Origin: Acorus gramineus
Taxonomy: Eukaryota; Streptophyta; Magnoliopsida; Acorales; Acoraceae
Assembly (NCBI GenBank): GCA_030737835.1
Contig: CM060850.1
Span: 28,431,385 to 28,495,384, forward strand
Direction of reading: 5' to 3'
DNA length: 64,000 nt
Shown here: positions 24,787 to 36,677 of the stretch, in pieces
Numbering within the stretch: position 1 is the first letter of the stretch
Layout: every line of letters begins with the position of its first letter
Position numbers and translations under genes: made by a program
The notes under the pieces: generated by a model
Databases searched by the model: none
What the model was told of the DNA's origin: nothing
Seen by the model: only the letters and a program-made list of their open reading frames with translations

Positions 24787-27585
24787 TGAGGATAAAAGAA
24801 TGAGACTTTGAAATATTTATTGTGCATCAATGTCCTTATAGTAATGTTTTCTTTGAACCATAGACTTCAATATTACATGGGTAGGTAAACCTTTGAACCC
24901 AAACTTCTATTTAATGGTAGAATTATTACAAGACATCACATAGGCCTTTGTCCCATTCCAGCGGTGGTTCTCTCAACCAACTCCTTTTTGAGACCTTTCG
25001 TCAAGGGATCCGTCAAGTTCTCTGAAGATCTGTCATCGACCACTGATATCACGCCATCTCGAATCAACTCATTCAGATAGCCATGTTTTAGACGAACAGT
25101 CCTTTTTCTTCCATTGAACAAGCCATTCTCAGCAACTGCACTGGTCGTCTGGTTATCACAGTAGATAGAGATCGTGCACTTCTCTTTTCTACTCAATGGA
25201 AGATCATATAGGAGATTTCTCAGCGATTCAGCTTCATCTCCTACCGTTGCCAGCGCATAGAATTCTGCTTCCATCGACGATTGTGCAATCACGGACTGCT
25301 TCTTTGATTTCCAAGACACTGCGGCTCCACCCAAGGTGAACACGTAACCGCCAATCGATTTGGATTCGTCCTGATTTGAGCACCAACTTGCATCACTAAA
25401 GCCTTCCATGATCGAGGGGTAGCCGGAGTAGAACAACCCATGGTTCATTGTGCCTTTCAGATACCTCGTGACCCTCTGAATCGCTTCCCAATGAGCTTTT
25501 CCAGGATTACTTGAGAATCTGCCCAACATGCCTACAGCATAGGCAATATCCGGCCTTGTGCAACTCATCGTGTACATCAAGCTTCCAACGACACTAGAAT
25601 ACTCGAGCTGCTTCACAGGTTCCCCATCGTTGGCCTTCAGTTTCTTGTTGTAGTTGTATGGAGTTGGAACTTCTGGAAGATTGAAGTATCTGAACTTCTT
25701 CAACATCTTCTTCACATAGTGAGACTGAGTCAAATCAAACCCAGTGTTTGACCTCACTATCTTGATTCCTAGAATCACATCAGCAGGTCCAATGTCCTTC
25801 ATGCTGAACTTCGAGGAGAGAAAACTCTTCACTGACGTCACACTCTTCAAGTTAGTGCCAATGATCAGCATGTCATCGACGTAGAGACATACTATCACGC
25901 CTCGATTATCAGCAAACTTGCTATAGACACATTTGTCGGATTCGCTAACAATGAATCCTTCATCTCGAATGACTTTGTCAAACTTTTCATGCCATAGCTT
26001 AGGAGCCTGCTTTAATCCCTACAAAGATCTGACAAGCTTGCATACCTTGCTTTCGAGACCTTTGACGAGAAAGCCTTCTGGTTGCTCCATATAGATCTTC
26101 TCCGTTAGATCTCCATTCAAGAAAGCAGTCTTCACGTCCATTTGATGGACTACCATCTTATTGATTGCGGTTAGAGCAACCAATACTCGGATGGTTGAGA
26201 TACGAGCAACTGGTGCGTAGGTGTCAAAGAAGTCGACTCTCTCCTTATGAGTAAAACCCTTTGCAACCAATCGGGCCTTGAACTTCTCCACAGAACCATC
26301 GGCTTTGAGCTTTCGTTTGAAGACCCACTTGTAGCTGATCGGTTTGGCTCCTCTTGGAAGATCCACCAACACCCACGTGCCATTCGCCATGATAGACTTT
26401 ATCTCGTCATTCACGGCCTCCCTCTAGAGATGAGCATCTCTAGACTTCATCGCTTCCTCGAACGATTGTGGATCTCTTTCGACGTTGTACGTCACGAAGT
26501 CAGGCCCAAAGGACTTGCTCTTTCTGATTCTCTTTGGTAAAGGCTGATCAGCATCAACCTCCTATTCAGGTTGCGTTGGATCAGGAACAGGGACAGCAAG
26601 GTCCTCGTCTGTGATCTCCTCGTTTTGTGCATTCTCAGGTCGGTCTTTGAGAACAATATTTTTGTCTTTCACGAACTTGTCTTCAAAGAACTCAGCATCT
26701 CGAGCTTCAATGAGAACATTGGTGTCTAACTCTAAAAATCTTAGAGCACTACTATTCTCGGCATGACCCAAGAAAATGCACTTTATGGCTTTTGGACCCA
26801 GCTTTGGCCTCATTAAGTCGGGCAGACGAACATAGGCCAAACACCCCCACACTTTGAGAGAATTCAATTGTGGTGGGTATTTAAACCACAACTCGAACGG
26901 AGTGACTTCGGTCTTGGAGTGTGGAACTCTATTTAGGATGAAGTTCGCCATTAGCAACGCTTCACCCCAATAGCATGATGGTAGGCCAGCAGTCAGTAAC
27001 ATCAAGTTGATCATATCAATCAGGGTCCGATTCTTCCTTTCAGCAATTCCATTGGATTGAGGAGAATAAGGCGCAGTCGTCTCGTTGATGATGCCATGTT
27101 CTTGACAGAACGCGGCAAACTCCTTCGAACGATATTCACCTCCACGATCACTTCGAATTCTCTTGATCACCTTTCCAGTCTGTTTCTCAACTTGAGATTT
27201 GAAATACTGGAATTTCTTGAATACTTCGTCTTTCGACTTAAGTAAGAAGATATAAGAGAATCTTGAGTGATCATCGATAAATGTGATGAAGTATTTCACA
27301 CCTCCTCGACCCCCACATTTTGGAAGTAGGCCTAGACTAGTCATGGATGCAAGCTTTTTATAATTTACATGATCTAGTCTAAGATGCCACAACACAAGGG
27401 AATAAGCAGAAGAACTGATTTTATTCACTTCATTGATTGGGGTTGCAACGCTGAGTTTGAACATCCCATCGGTACAGTAGGCAAAGCCAAAGTACACATT
27501 TTCGAAAGACATAATTATCTTTCCGCCTTTGATGTCCAAGTGCATACCCGCGTTGCTCAGTAGACTCTCAGAGATCAGATTCTTA

Positions 27586-29010
27586 GGGCATGTTTGGATA
27601 CTGTACAAATGGGGGTGGGTTTTCATTTGTACATGATCAAACATAAATTCACGTTTGATTATGTTATTTAAGTTAATCAAATAAAATCACAGGGTTTTCA
27701 TTTGCCCCAATAAATGGGACAATCAAAATCCCATCTAAGCCCATGTGTTATCATTTGAAACAACTTTTATTTTCACATGTTACATTTTCCCATCTCATCT
27801 ACCCAAATCGAAGCCACCATCACCGGTGGCCCTCCTGTCAAGTCTTCCTCGCCGGCCACCTTCAATTCCCTCTTCCTCGCCCTGCCGCCAACATCTTCCT
27901 CTTCCATGAGGCGGGACGAGGCTGACTTGGTGGCCATGGGAGACTGATGCGAGGTGGTCGATGAGGGGACGTCGTTGAGGCCGGTGGGAGACGAGGTCAG
28001 GGCAGATCTCTGGAGCGCCGCCGACACCTGTGGGAGACGGAGGCGATGTTCTTGTTGAGGGTACGGAAGTCGAGGACCTCAACAGGGGCGGAGGAGGAGG
28101 AGGAAGACTGGGACCTTTCGATGGCTTCTAGGAGGGAGAGGTCGACGTCGCCGTTGTCAATGGCGGAGGGGAGAGGTCCTCGTCGTTGTCGTGGCGGTAG
28201 CGCTTCGCGGCGTGGTGGAGGTGGCCGTCGTCTATCTCTGTAGAGGTGGAGAGGGCGAAGGAAGGAAAAATTATTCAAACCGGCCCATTATCATTGTTTG
28301 AAAGAGAGAGAGATGGTATTCAAATCTTTGTAAATTAAAAATTTTGTAAATAAAAAACTTGATGTTGTTGATGGAAAAAACTTTGTAACAGAGAAGGGGG
28401 TTTCAAAGTGAGGGAGATGGTATTAGTCAAAGAATACACATAAATATTTTTTAAATAGAAATAATTTTTTTTTTCTAAATACAATGGATAATATTTAGCA
28501 CATGAATTTTAAAAAACCTGTTTACTATATTATTATATTATATATAATCTATAAAAATGTAAATATACAAGACTGTTTTAATATGTGAAACACTTCAATA
28601 AAAATATGTAATTAAAAATTGTAACATGAGAACGAAATAAAAGTGAAAAATTGTTTCATACAATTGAACTAACAATTACTTGTAAGAATTAGTTTGGTAG
28701 AAAAATATTGATGAATATGCTTAAGAATATATGAGTATAATTATGTTAGAATAGATGGAAATAAACTGGCATTGATAATGCAAATTTCAAAAAAGATTCA
28801 CAGATATGTCATTTAAGTTGGCACATGTGCAAACAGTTTTACACATATGAGACAAACAACTGCAAACATGAATACGTGTGTAAATGATAACACATTATGA
28901 AAACAGACAAACATGTGCAAACAGTGTACAAAGGTTTCCCTACACGTGCAATGTAAAATTTGCATGTGCAACAAAACACGTACAAATAATCCCTATATCC
29001 AAACATGCCC
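27586..29010. mobile_element. Pack-type TIR transposon nested inside the copia element
   Basis: A perfect 15-base inverted repeat, GGGCATGTTTGGATA, stands at both ends. The flanks TTA (left) and GTA (right) suggest a 3-base PIF/Harbinger-type duplication with one later change. Of 1425 bases, the middle (about 27790-28250) is GC-rich and gene-like while the ends are AT-rich. No transposase is present. Because it interrupts the copia element, it must have inserted later than that element. Confidence 0.8.
27900..28170 (-). pseudogene. Captured fragment of a CTNNBL1-like (beta-catenin-like protein 1) gene
   Basis: On the minus strand one frame reads DNGDVDLSLLEAIERSQ, a Ser run, then VEVLDFRTL. 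This matches the N-terminal motif of plant CTNNBL1, an armadillo-repeat protein of the spliceosome-associated NTC complex. After a gap and frame change comes GAPEICPDLVS, then LNDVP and LIDHL, matching the next conserved block (AGAPELYPDLV...AVPSL of the family). About 60 intervening family residues are absent and the frames are broken, so it is a non-functional fragment. Its position between the transposon ends implies capture from a host gene elsewhere. Identification is from memory of the family. Confidence 0.6.
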
Positions 29011-30115
29011 GTAGAGATTGTAGGCACATGTTTCACATTCTCCAAAGTCTTCCCAGAGGTCAATGTCAGCACAAGTGCTCCTACGCCGATAACATCAGCC
29101 TTGGATTGGTTCGCCATGCTGACGTTTTCCTTGACATCGGCATAGGTGGAATACAGAGCTTTGTTGGAGCAGACATGACAACTGGCTCCCGTATCGATCT
29201 ACCAATTCATGTCCTTGCTCGGTGTGAATACGTGCGAGATCATTGCAACAAGATTGACAGATTCAGCAGCGGGACTCACCGGTGTCACGAGTTGGTTCAC
29301 TTGGTCCTTCGATCGGCACTCTCGAGCAAAGTGACCCGGCTTGTGGCACTTGTAGCAGAGCCCCGTCGTCTTCTTCTTCGCCTTTGGGTTTGAAACCTTC
29401 AAATTTTTTGGATCAGAATTCTTAGGTTTCTTACCCTTCTTCTTGAACCCCCTTTGATCGGTCTTGGACTCCACCATGTTGGCCTGAGTGGACTGCGATG
29501 CGAGGGCATCCAGTTCGGCCTGGGTCCTCGACTCGCCCTCGATTCGGATGAAACGAGTTTAACTCCTTGAGGCTCACTTAATGCTTCTTTCGGTGCATCT
29601 CGTTCGCGAAGCCAAGCCACGATAGTGGCAACTTGTTGATGATAGCACCAACCATGAAGCCTTCAGGCAGCTCCATGTCCTCCTCCTTTAGCTTCAACGC
29701 CTTTGTTTGAAGCTCCTTGACTTGAGGCAGAATTGGCTTCCCATCCTCAAACTTCAGGTTGAGGAAGTGGTTGACGAGGAAGGTATTCGAAAGCTCCTCC
29801 TCCGCCTTGTATTGCTTTTCAAGCTCCTCCCAGATCTCTCTAGCAGAAGAGACCTTGTTGAAGTTGTCCGCTAAGGAGTTGTCGAGCGAGTTCATGATGC
29901 ATGAACGACAGAGAGAGTTGGCTTTCTTCCACGACGCCAGTTTCTTCTGGGATGCAGTCTCCTCAGATGGTTCATCATCCATCAAGATGTGGAAGACCTT
30001 CAGAAGTTGAAGAGTGAAGATGATCTTCCTCTTCCATGCGTCGGGAGCATCGAACTTGTCCAATTTGGACACATTCAGCCCCATCATCATCGACAGATCC
30101 ATAACGCCTTAAGAT

Positions 30116-31119
30116 TGTTACAGGATTAGATGAAAATAGGGTGAAATTACAAGAATTCAGCACAATAAAATACTAAAACAATAGAGAGAATAAAAAGGAG
30201 TGATAGATAAATGGATGGACGAAGCCCGTTGCGACGCTTAAGGCGTTATTCGGCTCCTCCCGGTGCAGAAGTCATGAACCGAACCGCCCTCAGGATCCAG
30301 CAAGCCCACACAGAGTGCACGCTCAGGTGGAATCAGAAACTAGCTTAGAACTCTATCACCACAAAAGCACTCGGGCTACTGGAATAATAGGACGTCAGGG
30401 CTATCTCTTACAACTCTCACAAGAGACTCTCTCTCTTTGAGTGGATACACACACTACGTGACTTCGATGGATGGAATGGCATACATGAGTCCCTTTATAT
30501 AGGCCTCTAGATTGCCTAAGAGTCATCTCCAAATTCAAGGTACCCATTTAATTGGAATAATGGATTTACAATTATTTTATGCATGGTTCATTGTTCCATA
30601 TTCAATGGGATGGCAAATTCAAGGTACATAATGGACTTTCAATGATGAACCAATTCATGTATCCAACCTAGGTGCTTCATTGGAATCAGAACCTTGCATA
30701 TTCAATGCTTCATTCCACCCTAGGTTCATCGTAGAAATTCTATATACATGAATTCTGCATATTTAATGCATTAAATATGGTTCACCTCGGGTCGCCCCCT
30801 CAGTTCATCATCTCGGGTCACTCCTTCGGTTCATCTCGGGTCGCCCCTCAATTCACCTCGGGTCGCCCCTTTAGTTGTTGTGCAATGTACTTATTCCATT
30901 AGCCAACACACATGAATCATGCCAAGTCCACATTCACATGCCATGTACTACACATTCATACATATATCCATATATCCAGGCCCTTTACTCAGCTAATTGG
31001 TGATTATTTGAAAGCATGTGAGGGATCAAGTTTGGAGTCAAAATATATTAATATATTTTTCATATTAAACATAGAATTTTGAAAGTTTAATTTTTGAAAA
31101 ACATTTCAAAAAACCAACA
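30116..31119 (-). repeat. Copia 5' LTR
   Basis: This is 1004 bases, with fewer CTCGGGTCGCCCC units (about 30780-30870) than its partner. The Gag reading frame begins only about 14 bases inside it, and no standard TGGTATCAGAGC methionine-tRNA primer site is seen between them. Confidence 0.93.
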
Positions 31120-31196
31120 ATATTTTGGGGACTATTATGGCATCACTAGGGTTCTGGTGTTATGATTCTCATAGGTGAAGAGACAACCTTTGATGT

Positions 31197-31320
31197 TGTT
31201 AGATTACACGTGTTATATTATTGTGTTACACGTGTAACACTATCCTAGGCTTGAGCCCCTCTCTAATAGAATTAGGTCTCATTATTCATTCTCTCTCTGA
31301 TTCTAACATGGTATCAAAGC
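31197..31320 (+). mobile_element. Remnant of a second copia-type element: short LTR plus primer site
   Basis: A 112-base LTR-like unit from TGTTAGATTACACG to TTCTAACA (31197-31308) is followed directly by TGGTATCAAAGC, the usual methionine-tRNA primer-binding site of copia elements. Nothing recognisable as coding sequence follows, so only the 5' end survives. The LTR is unusually short. Confidence 0.7.
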
Positions 31321-33078
31321 CTCTTTGAGATCTCACCTCCCCCTCTCATGCGGGGACAAAGTGGAGGGGGTAGCATGGGGTCTATGTTTTTTTTTTTTTT
31401 TTGCATTTGACTCTATATTATCTTCTTATTTTTTATATATTTTGAGATTCCTCGTGTCCTTTTGTTCTAGGAGTACCATTTTATATGGAATACCCAATCT
31501 TTATTTTCCAAAAAGACTATTTTGTAGAGAAATCCCCATCTTTACTAAGAATTGCCTTAATGCTTGCTTGTTGTGTCCCCTAGGATCTTAAAGAGCTGAA
31601 AATGTCATCCAGGCCAAGGGAATTATGCACTTAAACCCTTTTTTCAGATTCATGGGTTAAATTTCCATGGACTGGAAGGTCATCTTTGATGGGAATGGTA
31701 AACATATAACATTCTAAACGTGTCATGGAAGTTACTAATATGCAGGTAAAGCACAAGATCACTTATTGCATAGCGTAGCCCAAAGTCTTGGTGATTGGAA
31801 TATAGACCGGACTGTGAGAATGCATCTGTCCCCTGAGGAAAAAGCAATGATATTCAGATATTAATTTTAACTATACAGTAGTTTTGATGACCTAACAAAA
31901 GCAATGAGAAATTGGCCCCATTGAAGACAAACTAATCAACAACAAAAAAAAAATCCCACAAAAGCAATTAGCCAATTCTCCCTCAAATAAGGAAAAAATG
32001 TCTGCCTAACAATGAAAACGAACTTGCATTAATTGAATGACTGAATAAAATATGAAATCGACTATCACATTATGGGTTCCCAAACCATCACTCGTCCTTG
32101 AATGTCCACTGCTCATAAACCGACCTATGTTTCAAAAAAAAAAAAAGTTTAAACCTACCTGACTGCATGCCATGCCTAGAACCGCCAGCGCTGGAGTTCT
32201 GACACGACTTAGCTGTGTCAGAAAGAAGGCTGGTCCAAGAAACCCAATTGATTGCATAATCTGTGTATGTAAGATAAAAAACAAATGCTCAGATCAGTAT
32301 ACATCTGCATGGATTATAAACAAATGCTGTCCCTTTCAACCGCCGCACGTACCGCCACACATGCTGATGTTCTCGTGCGCACATCCCCCCCCCCCCCGGT
32401 ATGCGGTGCATGTGCGCCTAAGTTCAAACTAAATTCGAATGGTAAGAGGGCGTTCAAAGTTCAGTTTGAACTGACTTCGAACAGTAAAACCCTTCTCTGG
32501 GTTTAAATTGCTGTTCGAACGGTAATTCAAATGACAACATATTGTTCGAAAGCCGTTTGAACGGCAATTCGAATGTCCAAAAGTTCTTTTCGAATGGGGG
32601 TTCGAACGGAGGTTTGAACAAGAGTTCTGAGAACAAGAGTTCCGACGACTGCCTTATTCTATGTGCGACCGCATGTTCGGTACATACAGACACATGGTTT
32701 TGAACTATGGGATAGGAGTTCAGAAATCTGGAGGAGAGGAGGGAGAGGCAAAAATTCAATAGAGATTCACTTGGGATCGGGAGAATTCGCTGCACCGTTG
32801 GCTGATAGGGTAGGTTATGTTTCACTCTTTCGATCTTATTTTTTGTTCTTTTATTTTTGAGGTTAGGCGAGGGATTGGGTGGGTTAGGCGTGATTTAGGA
32901 GGTAGGCGGGCCCCGGCGCCTGCTTAATGAACCTGCTGTTAGGTGGGCGGACCGCCTAGGCCCATCTGGACTACCTACCCTCATAGGCGACGCCCAGACA
33001 ACTATGTTACTAACGTGAACTCAAACTTTAGTTTGGAACTAAAATATTCACCCAAACAAGAACTAAATGATTAAATTA
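31321..33078. other. Intergenic DNA upstream of the SUVH gene
   Basis: No gene is seen. At 32430-32640 the palindromic word TTCGAA and its variants (TTCGAACGG, TTTGAACGG) recur about every 20-40 bases. At 32870-33003 is a truncated CCTAGGC-type element whose right end, ACAACTATG, equals that of the hAT element at 62460-63073. Confidence 0.5.
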
Positions 33079-33079
33079 C

Positions 33080-33134
33080 AACCAAGAGGTGATGGGTTCG
33101 AGTTCCAGCATTTACCTACCAAAAAAAAAAAAAA
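33080..33134 (+). mobile_element. SINE 3' half with poly-A tail
   Basis: The B box GGTTCGAGTTCC (33095-33106) is followed by AGCATTTACCTACC and a 14-base A run. The sequence around the B box parallels the SINE at 4395-4490, so both belong to one tRNA-derived family. Confidence 0.65.
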
Positions 33135-33389
33135 GATTGAGTATCAGTGGTTAGTTTGTTGTGGCCATCGAGTTTGTCTCTCATCTCCTCATTGCCTATA
33201 TCAATTTGCATACATTTTTTAAGAATCATTTGTATTATAATTGTTCCTAAACACTGCATTGGTGGTTTATTTGCATTGTCTTTGTTGTATTTGAAGTTTT
33301 AGAATTTTTGAAACTCTATCAAAAATCATTTATATATTTATTAATACTTTCTCCAGATCTTTGAGATTGAAGTTTGAAACACACCAAGA

Positions 33390-35156
33390 ATGATTGAAAT
33401 GACTAAAATGAGGAATACTAGAAGCTCTATTAGAAAAGCTGTCAAAGTTGGTAGTTCTAATATTTCCTCTCACAGTCTTATTAAACATAAACGGCAAAAG
33501 ATCTCGCCTCAATGGGATGCTCCAATGGGTTGTGGTCAAGAATCATCCACAATTGAGGGAGATATGAGTTGCAAGCAAATTTCTCAGGAAAAGGACATGA
33601 GCTTTAGAACGGGCAATATGGTTGCTCGTAACAAGGTCATGGAAACCCTAGCCCTGTGTAGAGAGCTTTATCAAAGATTTTTACAAGAACAAGAATTAAA
33701 GCCAAAGGAACCTGGGAAGTGTATTCGGGTTGATTTTATGGTTTCCAAGCACCTCAAGGAGGAGAATAAGTGGGTAAACACCAACAACAGTAAAATCCCG
33801 GGCAGTGTGCCTGGCATTGAAATTGGGGATGTGTTTCATTCCCGGATGGAGCTTCTTCTCATAGGGCTTCATCGTCGGCATCTTGCAGGCATTGATTTTG
33901 CAAGACAAAAGACGGGTCTGACATTGGCAACAAGTATCGTTGCTTCTGGGCGTTATGCAAATAAGATGAACGACCTTGGTGTTTTGATTTATAATGGTTC
34001 GGGTGGGAACCCTTCATTTTGTGCATGCGAGATTCCCAAAGATCAAACTCTTGAGCATGGAAACCTCGCCCTAAAAAACAGTATGGATGCCAAGTCACCT
34101 GTAAGAGTCATTTATGGTAATAAGAAAGATGCAGGTCAAAATAAGAAAAAGGGGAAGACAGTAGTAACATATGTTTATGATGGGCTTTACTTGGTTGAGA
34201 AGTACTGGACTGAAAAAGAAAATGGCTGCTCAGTTTTCAAGTTCCAGTTGAGAAGGATACCCGGACAACCAGAACTTGCTGAAATGAAGATCTTGAACGA
34301 GTTTCAAGTGGGAGAGGATCTAAAGGTATATGATGTTTCTCAAGGAAAGGAGAATCTGCCTATTAAATTGGTGAATACCATTGATGATGAATATCCGAAA
34401 CCTTTTACCTATGTCAGTAGGATGACGTATGCTTCGTATGTTCGAACACCTCTGGAGGGCTGCAACTGCATCAATGGATGCTCTGATTCTGTTAAATGTG
34501 CATGTGTACTGAAAAATCAAGGTGAGGTCCCTTTCAATGATGGTGGTTGTATATTACATGCGAGACCTCTTGTCTATGAGTGTGGACCTTCTTGCAGTTG
34601 TCCTCCATCTTGCTATAATAGAGTCAGCCAGCATGGTTTAAAGTTCAAGCTTGAGGTCTTCAAGACAGAAAGAATGGGTTGGGGAGTCAGATCTTCAATG
34701 TTCATTCCATCTGGCAGCTTTATATGTGAATACACGGGAGAACTTCTCATGGACATGGAGGCTGATAAAAGGGATGATGATGACTATTTGTTTGATATCG
34801 GTCAGAATTATCATGACCAGGAACTTTGGGAGGGCCTCCCGGCATTTACAACAAAAGCATCTCTCCAAGATGATGATGGCCCAGCCTTTACTATCGATGC
34901 TGCTGAACGTGGCAATGTTGGTAGATTTATTAACCATAGCTGCACGCCAAACCTTTATGCGCAGAACATCCTATATGATCATGGTGATGAGAGAGTGCCT
35001 CACATCATGTTCTTTGCTTCGGAAGATATTCCTCCCTTCCAGGAGCTCACATATCACTACAATTATAACATCGGTCAGGTACGTGATTCTGATGGCAAAA
35101 TTAAGATAAAAGATTGCTATTGTGGCTCCATTGAATGCACCGGCAGGCTGTATTGA
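33390..35156 (+). CDS. SUVH5/6-type histone H3 lysine-9 methyltransferase
   Basis: The single exon encodes 588 residues. An SRA domain lies at about 138-292 (VPGIEIGDVFHSRMEL, VYDGLYLVEKYW, FKFQLRRIPGQPEL). A Cys-rich Pre-SET follows at about 329-415 (GCNCINGC, CACV, YECGPSCSCPPSC), then SET at 416-560 (GWGVRSSMFIPSGSFICEY, GRFINHSCTPNLYAQN) and Post-SET at 572-588 (CYCGSIEC). It matches SUVH5/6 better than SUVH4. These nuclear enzymes read methylated cytosine through SRA and deposit H3K9me2, supporting CHG methylation and silencing of transposons. Oddities: the N-terminus is about 200 residues shorter than Arabidopsis SUVH5; the SRA reads YNGSGG where relatives have YTGQGG, and its Asp/Asn-rich neighbour is altered; residue 556 is His in the usual YDYNY. 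The NHSC cofactor motif is intact. CTTTCTCCAG at about 33347-33356 may end an intron in the 5' UTR. Confidence 0.92.
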   Translation: MIEMTKMRNTRSSIRKAVKVGSSNISSHSLIKHKRQKISPQWDAPMGCGQESSTIEGDMSCKQISQEKDMSFRTGNMVARNKVMETLALCRELYQRFLQEQELKPKEPGKCIRVDFMVSKHLKEENKWVNTNNSKIPGSVPGIEIGDVFHSRMELLLIGLHRRHLAGIDFARQKTGLTLATSIVASGRYANKMNDLGVLIYNGSGGNPSFCACEIPKDQTLEHGNLALKNSMDAKSPVRVIYGNKKDAGQNKKKGKTVVTYVYDGLYLVEKYWTEKENGCSVFKFQLRRIPGQPELAEMKILNEFQVGEDLKVYDVSQGKENLPIKLVNTIDDEYPKPFTYVSRMTYASYVRTPLEGCNCINGCSDSVKCACVLKNQGEVPFNDGGCILHARPLVYECGPSCSCPPSCYNRVSQHGLKFKLEVFKTERMGWGVRSSMFIPSGSFICEYTGELLMDMEADKRDDDDYLFDIGQNYHDQELWEGLPAFTTKASLQDDDGPAFTIDAAERGNVGRFINHSCTPNLYAQNILYDHGDERVPHIMFFASEDIPPFQELTYHYNYNIGQVRDSDGKIKIKDCYCGSIECTGRLY

Positions 35157-36677
35157 GAGTAGTTAATTTTTCTCACTCAATTGCTGCCCTCATTTTTTGG
35201 TTGTTTATGACATTTTAAGAAGATTATGGCATTTTGGCTGTTCATGACATTTTTTTGTCTGCCCTTATTTCTTGAACAAATGGTAAACGGTAAACCATTT
35301 GCTCTTTTGTCCCTCAAGAATGCGATTTCATTCACGAGAGGGGGGATTGTAATACAAGTTTGAGTCTGTTGTGATTTAGTGGGTGACATGAAGCTCTTCT
35401 GTTGAGTTCTACAGAGGCTCGTGTTGTGTGTTTGTTTTTGTACTCTATTACCTTTTGATCTTTCTCTCTTTACTGAATGTAAGGGAAGAGAGTACCATTT
35501 CATCAAAAATATAAAAAAAATGCATTCATCATAATTCATGCTGAATAAATTGGATGGCATGTTCTTGTATTCTACTTGAATCCTTGTTCACAATATATGA
35601 AATTGTTTTTACAAAGTCAATGTGTCGGGTTGCATGAATTTGATTTTATTTTGCTTGTTGGAGGATTTTGGAATAATTACCTGGGCTTCTTTTATTCTAA
35701 CTCAGTCATTCATATAGTCTTAACCCATTATTTGAAATTTCTCATATAGAGTTTCTACACAGTTAGGCGAGCTTATGCTCTATGGGGAAATGAAAGAAGT
35801 ATCCATTTAATTATGTACTTTATTAGACAAAGTATATATATCTTCAAGAAAAAATTCAAAATGCATTTAGATTGCAAGAAAACTGCATAAACTATTATCC
35901 TACATTTTCCTTTAACATGGGTGAACGAGTGTTGTTACGTCCCGTCCTTATGTGATTTTTTTTTTTTGAAGGGGATATATCCAATTTATGATTAGTGTAT
36001 GTTCAATCATTTTATGAATGAGCTTTTTCATTGTATTAAATATTTGTATTTTTAAATAAAATCAAAATATGTGAGACTGCATGCAAAAATGAAGGCGGTG
36101 CAAGATTTAAATGTATGGTGATATTTAAACAAAAACAAAATAAGCCCGTGCAAAATTTAAATCCGTATTCGACATATATTATAAAAATATATATATTTGA
36201 ATTATATATTATTCATATTATAAAAATATAATGATAATATATTATAATATTATTAAATTTTTATTGTATAATATCTGAAAAAAAAGAATAAACCTTAAAA
36301 ATCACATTTTTAATTTTGATATTTCTTTAAAATATCATTTGATTATCTAGATTAATGTCAATATTTAAACATGTCAATTATTTAAAAAATATCTGTATCT
36401 AAAAATTAATATTCTTATCTGAATCTAAAAGTTACGATATTGATTTTAGCATATCTGAACGTATCCATTTGGATAAGTTTGGTGGGATCAGTTTTTAAAG
36501 TGGTGGGCCTAGAGCTGTCCTGATCGAATTAGGCCTTTGTCTGAAAATATATCCAAGGAGCATGTATCATCTCATATTTCGAGCACTGATACATTTACCC
36601 CCGTATGCCTAGAGACATAAATCCAGAATAAGGAAGAATACAAGAGAATAGTAAAAAAAAGCTGTTTGTTTTGACAG
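35157..36677. other. SUVH 3' UTR and AT-rich intergenic DNA
   Basis: The first 350-400 bases are probably 3' UTR. After about 35600 the DNA is AT-rich, and I see no gene or RNA in it. Confidence 0.5.

Larger units (their letters stand above)
23134..31119 (-). mobile_element. Ty1/copia LTR retrotransposon, broken, with a nested insertion
   Basis: Direct terminal repeats starting TGTTACAGG and ending CCAACA (as read on plus) bound about 8 kb, and the target duplication ATATT flanks both sides (23129-23133 and 31120-31124). Coding sequence runs on the minus strand: Gag with a CCHC knuckle (about 29.2-30.1 kb), integrase (about 26.6-27.6 kb), reverse transcriptase and RNase H (about 24.9-26.4 kb). 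The integrase-before-reverse-transcriptase order and motifs such as YVDDM and KARLVAKGF define Ty1/copia. A polypurine tract (CTTGTGGGGGAT) precedes the 3' LTR. It is a fossil: several breaks interrupt the coding region, and a 1.4-kb DNA transposon sits inside it. By eye about 11 of the first 300 LTR positions differ, which suggests an age of one to a few million years. Confidence 0.95.
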
